Source: Candidatus Brocadia sapporoensis (GTDB taxonomy: Bacteria > Planctomycetota > Brocadiia > Brocadiales > Brocadiaceae). Taken from it: a stretch of DNA of 64,000 nt. Location: contig NZ_MJUW02000112.1 of NCBI RefSeq assembly GCF_001753675.2, forward strand, positions 1 through 64,000. The letters run 5' to 3'. The notes beneath the pieces are model-generated. The model saw only the letters and a program-made list of their open reading frames with translations. It was not told where the DNA came from and did not search any database. Below, piece by piece: positions 1 through 9,410 of this stretch (its first letter is position 1; every line of letters starts with the position of its first letter). The position numbers and the translations under genes were made by a program.

Positions 1-34
1 CAAGTACAAGGTTTTTAGCAGTATGACAAAAACA

Positions 35-55
35 CGGACAAGCACAGCTTGTCCG
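35..55. repeat. REP-like hairpin
   Basis: An 8-bp perfect inverted repeat (CGGACAAG / CTTGTCCG, 35-42 and 48-55) encloses a 5-nt loop. It lies just beyond the 3' end of the transposase fragment on the minus strand. REP-associated (RAYT) transposases are known to act on such small palindromes, so this may be a relic of the same system. It could also be a weak terminator. Confidence 0.45.
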
Positions 56-76
56 AAGAAGGTGAAGGGTCACATC

Positions 77-376
77 TTAAATATTAAGTATTTGTTTCTT
101 CAAATTTGTTATCTTATCACGCAGTTTTTTATTCCGCAGTAGTTCGGCATTAATCTGGGTATATTTCATGGTAATCGCCGCACCTGATATACCATCAAAA
201 AATACACCAAGGTCCTTACCTGATACCCCGCTCAGGTCTCGGGCAAGATACATGGCAATTGTCCGTACCTTGTTATTCTTGCGCCCCTTGATTTTTGCTT
301 GATCCTCAAAGGTTGTCCATTTGGAAGTGAAAAGCCAGGGACTATTTGTCCCCCTTGTCGTATGGTAAGGAAGTGT
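77..376 (-). pseudogene. C-terminal remnant of a RAYT/IS200-like transposase with DnaA-like HTH domain
   Basis: The minus strand reads open from about 376 to a TAA at 77-79 with no credible start; an in-frame TGA lies just upstream. The translation resembles the C-terminal helix-turn-helix (DnaA domain IV-like) tail fused to many REP-associated tyrosine transposases: short motifs RTIAMYLARDLSG, KDLGVFFDGIS and AITMKY. The catalytic HUH/Y1 domain is absent, so only a tail of about 90 residues is left. The assignment rests on recalled family pattern; the reading frame itself is seen directly. Confidence 0.5.
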
Positions 377-382
377 TAAATG

Positions 383-1462
383 TCATGGGACAGGAATTAA
401 ATGTACATAAGCCTCATCGATGGAGAGATTGACCGGCATTCCATGCGTGAGCTTAAGCTTTTTGACGGCGGTCCGGCTTATGCGTGTTTTAAGCGTTTCC
501 TGTGGGGTAACTAACACCTTTACTTCAAGATCTCGTCCAATAGGATGGATCGATTCTATCGTCCCGGTAAAAACGTTTTTGCCTGGGTGTGCGGGATGGG
601 TGCTAAGGTGAATAGCGCCTGGGCGAATGCATACCGTTACCCGTTTTCCTTCCGGTAATTCCAGTGGGGTAAACATTTTTAAAATAATATCATTTATCTG
701 AATAGTTACTTTATTTCCAAACTTATGGATGACCTTTCCTTCCAATATATTCTCGGTATTCAAAAAGCGAGCAACAAAGAGGGATTCTGGTTTATAGAAG
801 ACCTCATCCGGGCTGCCGTATTGCTCTATCTTACCTTCGTTGAGAATCCCAAAACGATCTGCCATTTCAAGTGTTTCCTGCTGATCATGCGTAATATAAA
901 CCATCGTGACGTGTAATTTCTTTTGAACTTCTTTAAGCTCTGCCTTAATTTTTTGTCGTGTTTCTATATCCAGGGCGCTTACTGGCTCGTCCAATAACAA
1001 AAGCGATGGTTCAATGATCAAAGCCCTGGCTAAGGCTACCCGTTGCATCTGTCCTCCACTTAGTTGGGATGGGAAATGATATTCGAGCCCATGCAAACTA
1101 AAATTATCAATAATTTGTCTAACCTTCGTCTGAATAATGTCTTTCGGGGTATTACGCAGTCGCAATCCAAAAGCGATATTTTCAAAGACTGTGTAATTGG
1201 GAAAAAGGGCATAATTTTGCGGTACATATCCGATATTCCGCTCTCCGGGGCTAAGGTTTGTGACGTCTACACCGTCTATAATTACCCGGCCACTGTCAAA
1301 TGGCTGCAAGCCAATAATGCCAAGGAGCAAGGTTGTCTTCCCGCCTCCGCTGCTGCCAAGGATGATAAATAGCTCATTAGGAAAAATTTCCAATGATAAA
1401 TTTTTTAAGACAGTTTGTGAACCAAAGGATTTTGATATGTTAATCAGTTGTAATTTATGCAT
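383..1462 (-). CDS. Molybdate/tungstate-type ABC transporter ATP-binding protein
   Basis: This is the ATPase of an oxyanion importer that would power uptake through the permease encoded just upstream. Walker A (GSSGGGKTT, residues 36-44), signature LSGGQ (134-138), Walker B LLLLDEP (154-160) and the switch histidine in ITHDQQET are all present. The C-terminal part, about residues 290-355, looks like a TOBE/Mop domain, typical of ModC, WtpC and CysA-like subunits. The gene overlaps the permease by 8 bp, so the pair is translationally coupled. The substrate is inferred from family resemblance: molybdate or tungstate is favoured, sulfate is possible. No periplasmic binding protein gene lies next to it. 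Confidence 0.85.
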   Translation of the reverse strand: MHKLQLINISKSFGSQTVLKNLSLEIFPNELFIILGSSGGGKTTLLLGIIGLQPFDSGRVIIDGVDVTNLSPGERNIGYVPQNYALFPNYTVFENIAFGLRLRNTPKDIIQTKVRQIIDNFSLHGLEYHFPSQLSGGQMQRVALARALIIEPSLLLLDEPVSALDIETRQKIKAELKEVQKKLHVTMVYITHDQQETLEMADRFGILNEGKIEQYGSPDEVFYKPESLFVARFLNTENILEGKVIHKFGNKVTIQINDIILKMFTPLELPEGKRVTVCIRPGAIHLSTHPAHPGKNVFTGTIESIHPIGRDLEVKVLVTPQETLKTRISRTAVKKLKLTHGMPVNLSIDEAYVHLIPVP

Positions 1463-2279
1463 GGATCTTGTGGTCGGTTTCTTTAAAGAAGAATTTTATG
1501 ATGGTCAGCAAAATAAACGTCAGAAACTCAAGAATAATCGCCAGAGCAATAGCCTTGTCCATTTCCCCTTTTTGTGTGGCAAAATAGATCAACACCGACA
1601 TGGTACCGGTAGAGGAAGTCAAACCACCTGCAAGGATTAAGGTGGCTCCAATCTCACCTAAACTTTTAGAAAGTGCTGTGATAAGGCCTTTCAGTACGCC
1701 CCAGAGGGAGAGGGGGAATGTTAGTTTGTAAAAGATCTGGAAAGGGCTTGCACCCAGGGTATAAGCCACATTTTCGATATTTTTATCTACGCGATCAAAT
1801 GCCTCCCGGACGAAGCTGACCATAAAAGGGATACTAGCAAAGAGTTTTGCCAGGACCACAGCCGCAAAGGTATAAGGGATTGAAATGCCAAATCGCCCGA
1901 GAAATTTACCCAGGATACCCGTCTTGGATAGTAAGATCAGAAGAATAAGCGCGTCTACACCTGGCGGGAAAGAGAGTGGCAAATCGACAACCATCGTCTC
2001 CAGGAAACGTTTCCCCGGGAAATTTTTTCGTGAAAGTATATATGCAGTGGGTATACTGAAAACAAAAACTATCAGGGAGGCAATAAAAGAGGAACCGAAT
2101 GTTACCGCGACAGAAATAAGCACCACGCGACTGCTCATCTGTTGAAAAAAGGCGGAGGGGGTTGTCGTAAAAAACAGTGATCCGATAATAAAAAACATAA
2201 AGAAAATCAGGATGAAGGATAAGAAGTAATTGGTTCCTTCAAATGCCCTATTCGCTGTTTTTAGATAAAAATTTTTCAT
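1455..2279 (-). CDS. Molybdate/tungstate-type ABC transporter permease
   Basis: An inner-membrane permease of 274 residues with about six hydrophobic segments, of the ModB/WtpB/CysT type. The EAA-like loop that docks on the ATPase is visible around residues 175-195 (NVAYTLGASPFQIFYKLTFP), followed by GEIGATLILAGG, a stretch typical of molybdate and tungstate permeases. It overlaps the downstream ATPase gene by 8 bp. Anammox bacteria need molybdenum or tungsten for nitrite oxidoreductase and formate dehydrogenase; that link is inference. The missing binding protein would have to be encoded elsewhere. Confidence 0.85.
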   Translation of the reverse strand: MKNFYLKTANRAFEGTNYFLSFILIFFMFFIIGSLFFTTTPSAFFQQMSSRVVLISVAVTFGSSFIASLIVFVFSIPTAYILSRKNFPGKRFLETMVVDLPLSFPPGVDALILLILLSKTGILGKFLGRFGISIPYTFAAVVLAKLFASIPFMVSFVREAFDRVDKNIENVAYTLGASPFQIFYKLTFPLSLWGVLKGLITALSKSLGEIGATLILAGGLTSSTGTMSVLIYFATQKGEMDKAIALAIILEFLTFILLTIIKFFFKETDHKIHA

Positions 2280-2307
2280 AGAAAGGCACTCTTCGATTTC
2301 AATTTGA

Positions 2308-3357
2308 TTACAGTTTCGTTATGGTATTGCTGTCGTAGTTTACCACCCAAATATTGGTTCCATCAGAGATTACCCCTCTTGGATTGATGCCCACATCATA
2401 GGTGCCGAGCACGGTACTATCTTTTACCCTGATTTTTGTTACCGTATTACTGCCAGCATTCGTTACCCAGATATAGACTCCATCGAAGGTTATTCCATAT
2501 GGGTAAATTCCCACATCGTAGGTATCAAGCACAGTTCCATCACTCGCTTTCAGTTTTATTACTTTACCGCTGCCATAATTAGTTACCCAAATATTGGCGC
2601 CGTCAAAGGCTGCCCATTTTGGAATCCAACCAACCTCATAGGTGTTGACTAAAGTTCCATCACTTGCTCTTAGTTTCGTAATAGTATTGCTATTAGAATT
2701 TACTACCCAGATGTGAGTACCGTCAAAGACAACCCCTCTGGGGTTAAAGCCCACGGCATACGTGCCGAGTACTATTCCATTTCTTGACTCCAATTTTGTT
2801 ACATTGTTACTGCCGGAATTTGCCACCCAGATATTTGCCCCATCAAAGGTCACCCCATAGGGAAGGAAGCCTACAGCATAAGTGCCAAGCACAACCCCGT
2901 CACGCGCCCTCAATTTTGTTATGCTGTTGCTGCCGGAATTTGCCACCCAGATGTTCGTGCCATCAAAGGCTACTCCGGTTGGATTGAAGCCTACGGCATA
3001 GGTACCGAGCACTGTCCCGTCACTTGCTCTCAATTTTGTAAGACTGTTACTGTCCGTATTTGATACCCAGATGTTTGCTCCATCGAAAGCTACCCCATAT
3101 GGATGGAAGCCCACGGCAAAGGTAGCGCTACGGTAGGTTGTTGCTTCGTACCATTGCTTGAGTTTTTTAAATTGTGCATCCCCAGTGCCGGTATTTTCAT
3201 AGGAGACCGTAAAGATTTGGCGTTGATTATTCAGAGAAATAAAAGGAGAAAAATATTCAACGGAAGTTGTAGCTTTTTCATTCTGCCTTGCAGGTGAAGG
3301 CGTAACAGAACACAAAACAAACAAGATAATAAAATTGATATTCTTAAAAACGTTCAT
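2308..3357 (-). CDS. Exported seven-repeat beta-propeller (YVTN/Vgb-like) protein
   Basis: The protein begins with a signal peptide (about residues 1-24). From about residue 80 it carries seven consecutive 40-residue repeats with the pattern VGFxPxGVAFDGxNIWVxN, then SNSITKLRASDGTVLGTY, the last one truncated. In DNA this is a 120-nt period. Seven such units fit a single seven-bladed beta-propeller of the YVTN/NHL/Vgb class, usually a binding scaffold at the cell surface or periplasm. No catalytic residues of virginiamycin B lyase can be assigned, so an enzyme function is not claimed. It lies 28 bp upstream of the permease on the same strand, but that link may be accidental. Confidence 0.75.
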   Translation of the reverse strand: MNVFKNINFIILFVLCSVTPSPARQNEKATTSVEYFSPFISLNNQRQIFTVSYENTGTGDAQFKKLKQWYEATTYRSATFAVGFHPYGVAFDGANIWVSNTDSNSLTKLRASDGTVLGTYAVGFNPTGVAFDGTNIWVANSGSNSITKLRARDGVVLGTYAVGFLPYGVTFDGANIWVANSGSNNVTKLESRNGIVLGTYAVGFNPRGVVFDGTHIWVVNSNSNTITKLRASDGTLVNTYEVGWIPKWAAFDGANIWVTNYGSGKVIKLKASDGTVLDTYDVGIYPYGITFDGVYIWVTNAGSNTVTKIRVKDSTVLGTYDVGINPRGVISDGTNIWVVNYDSNTITKL

Positions 3358-3528
3358 TCTTTATCCTTTCATGTAATCGTAGGATTATCAAATGAATACC
3401 CTAAAAATGAATGATTAAAATGTTTATAATCCTCTGAGATACTCATGATTCCTAACAAAGAGTTATCATTATGTACTATGTGTTTGTTTCGTTACCAGGA
3501 GTCTCCAAGCTACTTTTTGTGAAGGTGA

Positions 3529-4098
3529 TTACGGAGGTGATTCGACCTCGATTTCCTGAAGTACTGGAATAACAACTTTGCCTACATATTTGAACGACTC
3601 AATAAGCATAAAAAAGAAGACGCTTACGGCTATAGAAATAACAGCAGTTCCCGCCCAATGCTGAAAACGAAAACGTTTCAGGGATGGGGCGAAGGTAATC
3701 AGTCCGAACACGGAAGAAATCACGGTTATCGCATCCAGACTTGCCCGTTGCCAGTAAGAGCCCCCCAAATGCAGCCACATTCCAAACTCGTCAAAGGTTA
3801 ATGCCATACCGCTTCCGTAAATTATCGCGGCAATTTCTAAGTTCCGTCCAATCGGATGCCAGAACAGCAGATATGCGCCGACACCAGCAAGGAGAAAAAT
3901 GCCATAGTTAAGATGGTGAACATGTGTTTCACCCAAGTGCAGGTAGAGATCGGGTATTCTTCGTGACATAATTAAAAAAACAAGCACTCTTGCCACAATA
4001 AACGTTAAAATAAAGGTAACAAGTACTAGCCGTGCCAGATGATTTGAAATTCGTAATGATACCGTACCGTTTTTTGTGCTGTTAGCCATGGTTAACAA
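3529..4098 (-). CDS. Small integral membrane protein of unknown function
   Basis: A 189-residue protein with about four to five membrane segments. It contains a histidine-rich loop (HLGETHVHHLNYG, about residues 55-67) and a conserved-looking DEFGMWLHLGGSYW segment, both suggestive of a metal or lipid headgroup site in a membrane protein. It sits 43 bp downstream of mprF on the same strand and is probably co-transcribed, which hints at a role in envelope lipid modification. No characterised family is recognised. The start at 4098 is one of two close ATGs (MLTMANS); the second is equally possible. Confidence 0.65.
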   Translation of the reverse strand: MLTMANSTKNGTVSLRISNHLARLVLVTFILTFIVARVLVFLIMSRRIPDLYLHLGETHVHHLNYGIFLLAGVGAYLLFWHPIGRNLEIAAIIYGSGMALTFDEFGMWLHLGGSYWQRASLDAITVISSVFGLITFAPSLKRFRFQHWAGTAVISIAVSVFFFMLIESFKYVGKVVIPVLQEIEVESPP

Positions 4099-4141
4099 TC
4101 TGTGAAAAACGACAATAGAACATCAGGGTGATGACTCTTAG

Positions 4142-6721
4142 TCAAGCTGAAACAACTCTTTTCGTGCCTCTCGAAATAAGTAAAGCAGTATCCGTGAGGA
4201 TGCGCGGAAGTTTTAAACCTCCGGGCGATGCCAGGTATTTGGGCTCCCATTCGGGTTCAAACTTTTCCTTGTACTGTCGCAATCCCTGGAAGTTAAAAAA
4301 ATGCTCTCCGTGACGGAAAACCAAAGCCCCAAGTCTGTTCCAGAGTGGCGACAGGGCATGCTCCTCAAGCCCTGAGAGCGGCGCCATGCCCAGATTAAAC
4401 CACTGGTATCCTTCCTGTTTTCCCAGGAGCATGAGCTGGATAAACAGATATTCCATGACTCCATCTGTGGCATCGGGAAGATATCGCATAAGATCTAAAG
4501 AAAGTTCCTCCTTCTCAGCTCCTTGCCAGACGTTCACAAAGGCGACGATTTTACCGTTTTTTCGTATGACGCCGGCAGGAAAATTTTTCAGGTAGTCTGC
4601 GTCAAAAAATCCTGTGCAGAATCCTTTTTCCGTGATATTTTTTTTTGCCAGCCAGGTATCTGATATTATTTTGAATTCTGGAAGTAGCAAGGGGACTCTA
4701 TGTGCCGGAACCAGCTCAAACATATTACCCTCTTTCTCAACCCGATAGTTGGTATGACGCAGTCCCTTACGAGCCTTGCCTTCAAGGGAAAAGCCGGCCA
4801 ATGAAACGCGCGCCTCTTCTCCGAGTTTAAACAACGTTAGTCCAAGGTCTATATAAACATGGAGATTTCTCTGGTTTACCTCATAGAAGACCGGCCATCC
4901 ACCGTGACGGTCACACATCGTACAAAATTTCCATATCAGTTCTGACTTTTCGTTTTCGGGGCCAACGGGGTCACGGAATGCCACCCAACTCCTGCCGTTG
5001 ATTGCATACATAATGAAGGCTTTTGCGTTGTCACTGAACAGGAAAGATTTATCTCCAAGCAGGGCCAGGTTGGCATAGGTATCTCGTGAACTATTTACTG
5101 CAGAAAGGACTGTGCCGGGGTCCGCTTTGAAAGTGATCTGAGGCATTTTGAAGACTGGCCCAAGGAGTTTAAGCACAGCAAAAGAAAACAATAAGACACC
5201 AACTCCCACGCTGGCACGGAGAGTGCGCGGGGCATCTCCCAACAGACTAAAATGCCACCATAACTCCTCAGAATACTCAACATGCTTGTATGCGAAGAAT
5301 CCAAGCCATACCGAGCAGAGAATGACAAAAATAATGCCCACAATCCAGCGTAACGTAAACGGTTCATTTATCAGGGATGTCTTGCGGTAGAAATGCCTGC
5401 GGGAAGGCAGGAGTGCACCCAGCATAATCGCAAGAATAATCGCCTCCTCGTAATCAAATCCCTTCAGCAGGGAAAAGACAATTCCTGCAATGAAAAGGGC
5501 TACGGCAAGAGGATATGCTGCGTCAAGTCTTCGTTGCAGACTCCATGCTTGTATGAGGAGCAAGATACCCGCCAGGCTACCGAAAAAGTGTGAGATTTCC
5601 ATGATTGGCAATGGAATGATATCCTTGATCCATAGCATACGGGTTTTTTCGGCCGGGGCTGATCCAGAAAGGAGGAGGGTTGCGCCCCCAATAAAAGTGG
5701 TAAAGGAAAGTACATTTGGCACGATCTCTGGTGCCCATTGCCCAAAAACGTGGGCAAACAGCTTAAATGCCTCTTTCTTCTGGAGGAATTCATGGATACC
5801 CAGAAGAGCCGCAGCGAGACACATAGGTAATAGATAGTATATTGCCCGAAAGGCTAAAAGTGATCCAAGGATGGCAGAAACTGGCAGAATCGGCGAGAGA
5901 AAGAAGATGATTACCGTTTCTACGATTCCAAGTCCGCCAGGGATCTGGCTGGCTAACCCGGCTATTTGCGATAACACGAAGATGCCCATGAACATTTGAT
6001 ACGATAAACCCTCAACGGGGGGGAGCAGGACGTAGAGTACGCTCCCGTTCAGGACTAGATCCAGGCAGGCTACCGCTATTGATGAAAAAGAAAACCGTAG
6101 TGAGGGGATTGAAAGCTCCCATCGGAAAAACTTAACGGGTTTCCTCTTTAAGGCGCTAAATAATAAGTACCCAATAATAAAAACGAGGAAGAGTATTCCA
6201 AGATACGGTAAAGAGGCAAAGCGAAAGTGGATTATCGGTGGAAATTCAAAGGGTTCGAAGAGGAAAAGTATTCCTCCTACAGCAAAGATGCCTAACCAGA
6301 ATGCCAGGCCACAGAAGGCAACGACTTTCGTGATATCGACCGGAGAAAGCCCCCATGAGGAATAGAGACGATAGCGTATTGCAGCAAGCATAGAGATTCC
6401 AACATTGTTGCTAAAGGCATAACCAATAAAGCCGGCCATAGCAATCTTTCCATACCGAAGCGGATGGTTTACGTAACAAAGGGCAAGAAAATCATAACCA
6501 ATAAGTGCTAAATAACCAAGTGAAGTAAACAAGATGGCAAGAAGGAGACGATACGTTGGGAGCGTCTTTAATTGGTGCAACACTGCATGATAGCGATACC
6601 CCTTTAGTTCATCATGGAGGAACCATAACGCCGCGGTAAAGAGCAAAACACCAAATAAAGGACTCAGTTTTCGAAGGAATTTATTTCCCATGAGTTGTTC
6701 TATCGTTGATGAGAACGACAA
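4142..6721 (-). CDS. mprF: Phosphatidylglycerol lysyltransferase / flippase (MprF-like)
   Basis: MprF adds an amino acid, usually lysine, from aminoacyl-tRNA to phosphatidylglycerol and flips the product to the outer leaflet, lowering negative surface charge. At 859 residues it matches the usual two-domain length. The N-terminal ~520 residues hold about 14 hydrophobic helices with a SQIPGGLGIVE motif of the UPF0104/LPG flippase family. The C-terminal ~330 residues are a soluble GNAT-like DUF2156 synthase domain, with motifs WVAFRDPVGP and FNLGMAPLSG and a final tract resembling FNFQGLRQYKEKFEPEWEPKY. The start is TTG at 6721 or ATG at 6691; neither has a clear ribosome binding site. The amino acid transferred cannot be read from sequence. 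Confidence 0.88.
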   Translation of the reverse strand: MSFSSTIEQLMGNKFLRKLSPLFGVLLFTAALWFLHDELKGYRYHAVLHQLKTLPTYRLLLAILFTSLGYLALIGYDFLALCYVNHPLRYGKIAMAGFIGYAFSNNVGISMLAAIRYRLYSSWGLSPVDITKVVAFCGLAFWLGIFAVGGILFLFEPFEFPPIIHFRFASLPYLGILFLVFIIGYLLFSALKRKPVKFFRWELSIPSLRFSFSSIAVACLDLVLNGSVLYVLLPPVEGLSYQMFMGIFVLSQIAGLASQIPGGLGIVETVIIFFLSPILPVSAILGSLLAFRAIYYLLPMCLAAALLGIHEFLQKKEAFKLFAHVFGQWAPEIVPNVLSFTTFIGGATLLLSGSAPAEKTRMLWIKDIIPLPIMEISHFFGSLAGILLLIQAWSLQRRLDAAYPLAVALFIAGIVFSLLKGFDYEEAIILAIMLGALLPSRRHFYRKTSLINEPFTLRWIVGIIFVILCSVWLGFFAYKHVEYSEELWWHFSLLGDAPRTLRASVGVGVLLFSFAVLKLLGPVFKMPQITFKADPGTVLSAVNSSRDTYANLALLGDKSFLFSDNAKAFIMYAINGRSWVAFRDPVGPENEKSELIWKFCTMCDRHGGWPVFYEVNQRNLHVYIDLGLTLFKLGEEARVSLAGFSLEGKARKGLRHTNYRVEKEGNMFELVPAHRVPLLLPEFKIISDTWLAKKNITEKGFCTGFFDADYLKNFPAGVIRKNGKIVAFVNVWQGAEKEELSLDLMRYLPDATDGVMEYLFIQLMLLGKQEGYQWFNLGMAPLSGLEEHALSPLWNRLGALVFRHGEHFFNFQGLRQYKEKFEPEWEPKYLASPGGLKLPRILTDTALLISRGTKRVVSA

Positions 6722-7000
6722 GGCTAATCATGCGAAAATTTAACCCTTTGGTTCTGAAAATAGTAATAGCTGAAAATGCCTTTGTGTCAATGGGCGCTGG
6801 CAAATCATGAATTACCACGACAGAGTACAATAATTGCATGGTTGGTTGAGTTTTTCAAAAAACCAGAGTGTTAATAAAAGCTTTTCCTCGTGTTAAATAT
6901 TGAGTATAAGTAGGCTATTCCCTCTTTTGGAAGATAGGGGGTGGACTTCGTCGTGAGTTTATAAGAACAAACAGTCGGGCACTTCAGCACAAGAGACAGC

Positions 7001-9064
7001 CTAATTCGCATTCGTCGCATACTTAAGGTCGAAATTAGTATCATCGTAATAGCCGATATGCTCCTTACCATACGAATCTACTGCTATGGAGGTATACCCG
7101 CCTACGTTTCCACTACTATCCACGGTATAGGTTACCCACGACCCTGAGGCATTCGTGGCATATTTGAGGTCAAGACGATCAGAATCATAATAGCTTATGT
7201 GTACTGTGCCAGCCTTGTCCACGGCAATGGAAGTATACCCGCCTACGGCTCCACCGTTGTCTACGGTCTTGGTTACCCACGATCCTGAGGCGTTCGTTGC
7301 ATACTTGAGATTGCCATGGGTATAATCATAATAACTTATATGCACCTTGTCCGAGGTGTCTATCGCCAGAGAAGTAAACTGTCCGACATCGCCATCGTTA
7401 TCAATGGTCTTGATTGTCCATAAACCAGCGGTATCCGTAGCATTTGTTGCATACTTGAGAATATTTTTTGTGTCATCATAATAGCTTATATGCACTCTGC
7501 CAGATGTGTCCACTGCTATAGAAGTATGTTCTCCCACATTTCCATCACTGTCAATGGTCTTCGTTATCCAGGAACCAGAAGCATTGGTAGCATACTTGAG
7601 GTCTTCGTTTGAGCAATTATAGTAGCTTATATGTGCCTTACCGGACGCGTCCACTTTTATGGAAGTAAACTCCCCTACATTTTCACCGCTATCAACAATC
7701 TCGGTTACCCAGGAACCAGAGGTGTTGGTGGCATATCTGAGTGCGCCGTTCGTGCTATCATAATAGCTTATGTAGACCTTGTTTGATTTATCTAATGCTA
7801 TGGAAGTATACTCACCTACATTTCCTTGATTGTGTAAAGTTTTGATTACCCACGAACCGGTGGCATTGGTAACATACTTGAGGTCGTTTTTTATGCTGTC
7901 ATAATAGCTTAAGTGCACCTTGTTTAAGGTATCTACTGCTATGGAACTATACGACCCCACATTTCCTCCACTATCCACGGTTTCCGTTGTCCATAAACCA
8001 GGAATATTGGTGGCATACTTGATACTACCATCGATGCTGTCATAATAACTTATATGCACATTGCCAGATGTATCCATGGCTATTGAGGTATAACTACCAA
8101 CATTTACATTCCTGGCAACAGTATCCATTATCCATGTGCCGGTGGTATTGGCGGCGTACCTGATGCTGCCGTCTGTGATATCATAATAGCTGATATGCAG
8201 CTTCCCCGCGGTATCAATTGCGATGGAGGTATCTCCTCCTACGGTTCCGCTATTATCGATAGTAGCCAATATCCATGAACCCGATGCGTTCGTGGCATAT
8301 TTGAGGTTTTTTTTGGTAGTATCATAATAGCTGATGTGCGTCTTGCCAGATTTGTCCACTGCAAGGGATGTGTATCCACCTACCCATGCGCTTTTGTCCA
8401 CAGTAACGGTTAACCATGAGCCAGAGGCATTGGTGGCATATTTGAGGTTTTTCTTGGTAATGTCGTAATAACTGATATGTGACTTGCCAGATGTGTCTAT
8501 CCCTATAGAAGTATATGCGCCCACATCTCCGTTGCTATCGATGATATCTATTTTCCATGTTCCAGAGGTATTGGTTGCATATTTGAGATCTCCGTTAAAA
8601 TCATCATAATAACTGATGTGTACTTTATTTGAAGTGTCGACCGCAAGGGAAGTATATCCACCTATTTTCCCGCTGTTGTCCACAATAACGGTTGTCCATG
8701 AGCCAGAGACATTGGTAGCATATTTGAGGTTTTTGTTTGTCTGATCATAATAGCTTATGTGTACCTTGCCTGATTTATCCATTGCTATTGATGCATAACC
8801 ACCTACTCCTGAGGATTGGTCTGCTGTCACAACATGCCATTTACTACCATCATGATATGCATAGTAAAGATTGTTGCCTCCATAAACAATATGAGGATGG
8901 CCATTCTTATCAACGGTGATTGCCTTCGAATAAAAATATTGGGAATACTTTTCTTTAGCAACCGTCTCTGTCTTCCACGGTTTCGCTAATAATGTGTCGG
9001 CCATGAAAGTGAAGGTAATAAAAATTAGAGATAACAAAGCAATTTTATGAACAAGCATTTTCAT
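7001..9064 (-). CDS. Large exported protein of ~14 tandem 47-residue repeats
   Basis: A 687-residue protein with an N-terminal signal peptide (about residues 1-27). Almost the whole mature part is made of roughly 14 repeats of about 47 residues: a YTSIAVDxSGKVHISYYD half followed by LKYATNASGSW and a variable VTVDSSGNVG link. The DNA period is about 141 nt. One unit near the C-terminal third carries a short insertion. The alternation of short strands and Trp/Tyr/Asp turns suggests BNR or propeller-like blades; 14 units could form two propellers. No enzyme is recognised. A surface or paryphoplasm structural or binding role is a guess. Confidence 0.7.
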   Translation of the reverse strand: MKMLVHKIALLSLIFITFTFMADTLLAKPWKTETVAKEKYSQYFYSKAITVDKNGHPHIVYGGNNLYYAYHDGSKWHVVTADQSSGVGGYASIAMDKSGKVHISYYDQTNKNLKYATNVSGSWTTVIVDNSGKIGGYTSLAVDTSNKVHISYYDDFNGDLKYATNTSGTWKIDIIDSNGDVGAYTSIGIDTSGKSHISYYDITKKNLKYATNASGSWLTVTVDKSAWVGGYTSLAVDKSGKTHISYYDTTKKNLKYATNASGSWILATIDNSGTVGGDTSIAIDTAGKLHISYYDITDGSIRYAANTTGTWIMDTVARNVNVGSYTSIAMDTSGNVHISYYDSIDGSIKYATNIPGLWTTETVDSGGNVGSYSSIAVDTLNKVHLSYYDSIKNDLKYVTNATGSWVIKTLHNQGNVGEYTSIALDKSNKVYISYYDSTNGALRYATNTSGSWVTEIVDSGENVGEFTSIKVDASGKAHISYYNCSNEDLKYATNASGSWITKTIDSDGNVGEHTSIAVDTSGRVHISYYDDTKNILKYATNATDTAGLWTIKTIDNDGDVGQFTSLAIDTSDKVHISYYDYTHGNLKYATNASGSWVTKTVDNGGAVGGYTSIAVDKAGTVHISYYDSDRLDLKYATNASGSWVTYTVDSSGNVGGYTSIAVDSYGKEHIGYYDDTNFDLKYATNAN

Positions 9065-9410
9065 TTTTTGCGATCTCCTAAAAAATCATAATTTCCGGAT
9101 TTTAATAACAAAGTTCTTTCGCCTGCCGGTACGTTGAAAGTATTCAGGCAGATTGCACAGGCTATGCAGTCAGAAAAAACCGTAGCAGTTTATTTTTTTG
9201 ATAAAAAATGCAATGAATGTAAATTATCTACATCAAACGTGAAACCTGTAGTTGTATTCTCATGTGAATCTCTTGTAAAATAATTAAAAAAATACAGGTA
9301 TCATTATACAGTTTAAATATGATAACTCATATGATTTTTTTACGATTTTTAAAAGTTTCAGAAAACAGGTTTTTATTCGAATCATTTAGCGCCAATTCAG
9401 AGGAACACGA
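9065..9410. other. Intergenic region between divergent genes
   Basis: An AT-rich stretch between two divergently transcribed genes. No open frame with coding character, hairpin terminator or convincing paired promoter was found. It presumably holds both promoters. The end AGAGGAACACGA just before 9411 provides a ribosome binding site for the exporter. Confidence 0.4.

Noticed and set aside
2308-9064. Tandem DNA repeats considered as CRISPR or satellite arrays
   Set aside because: The 120-nt and 141-nt periods keep the reading frame and encode protein repeats; there are no short identical repeats with spacers.
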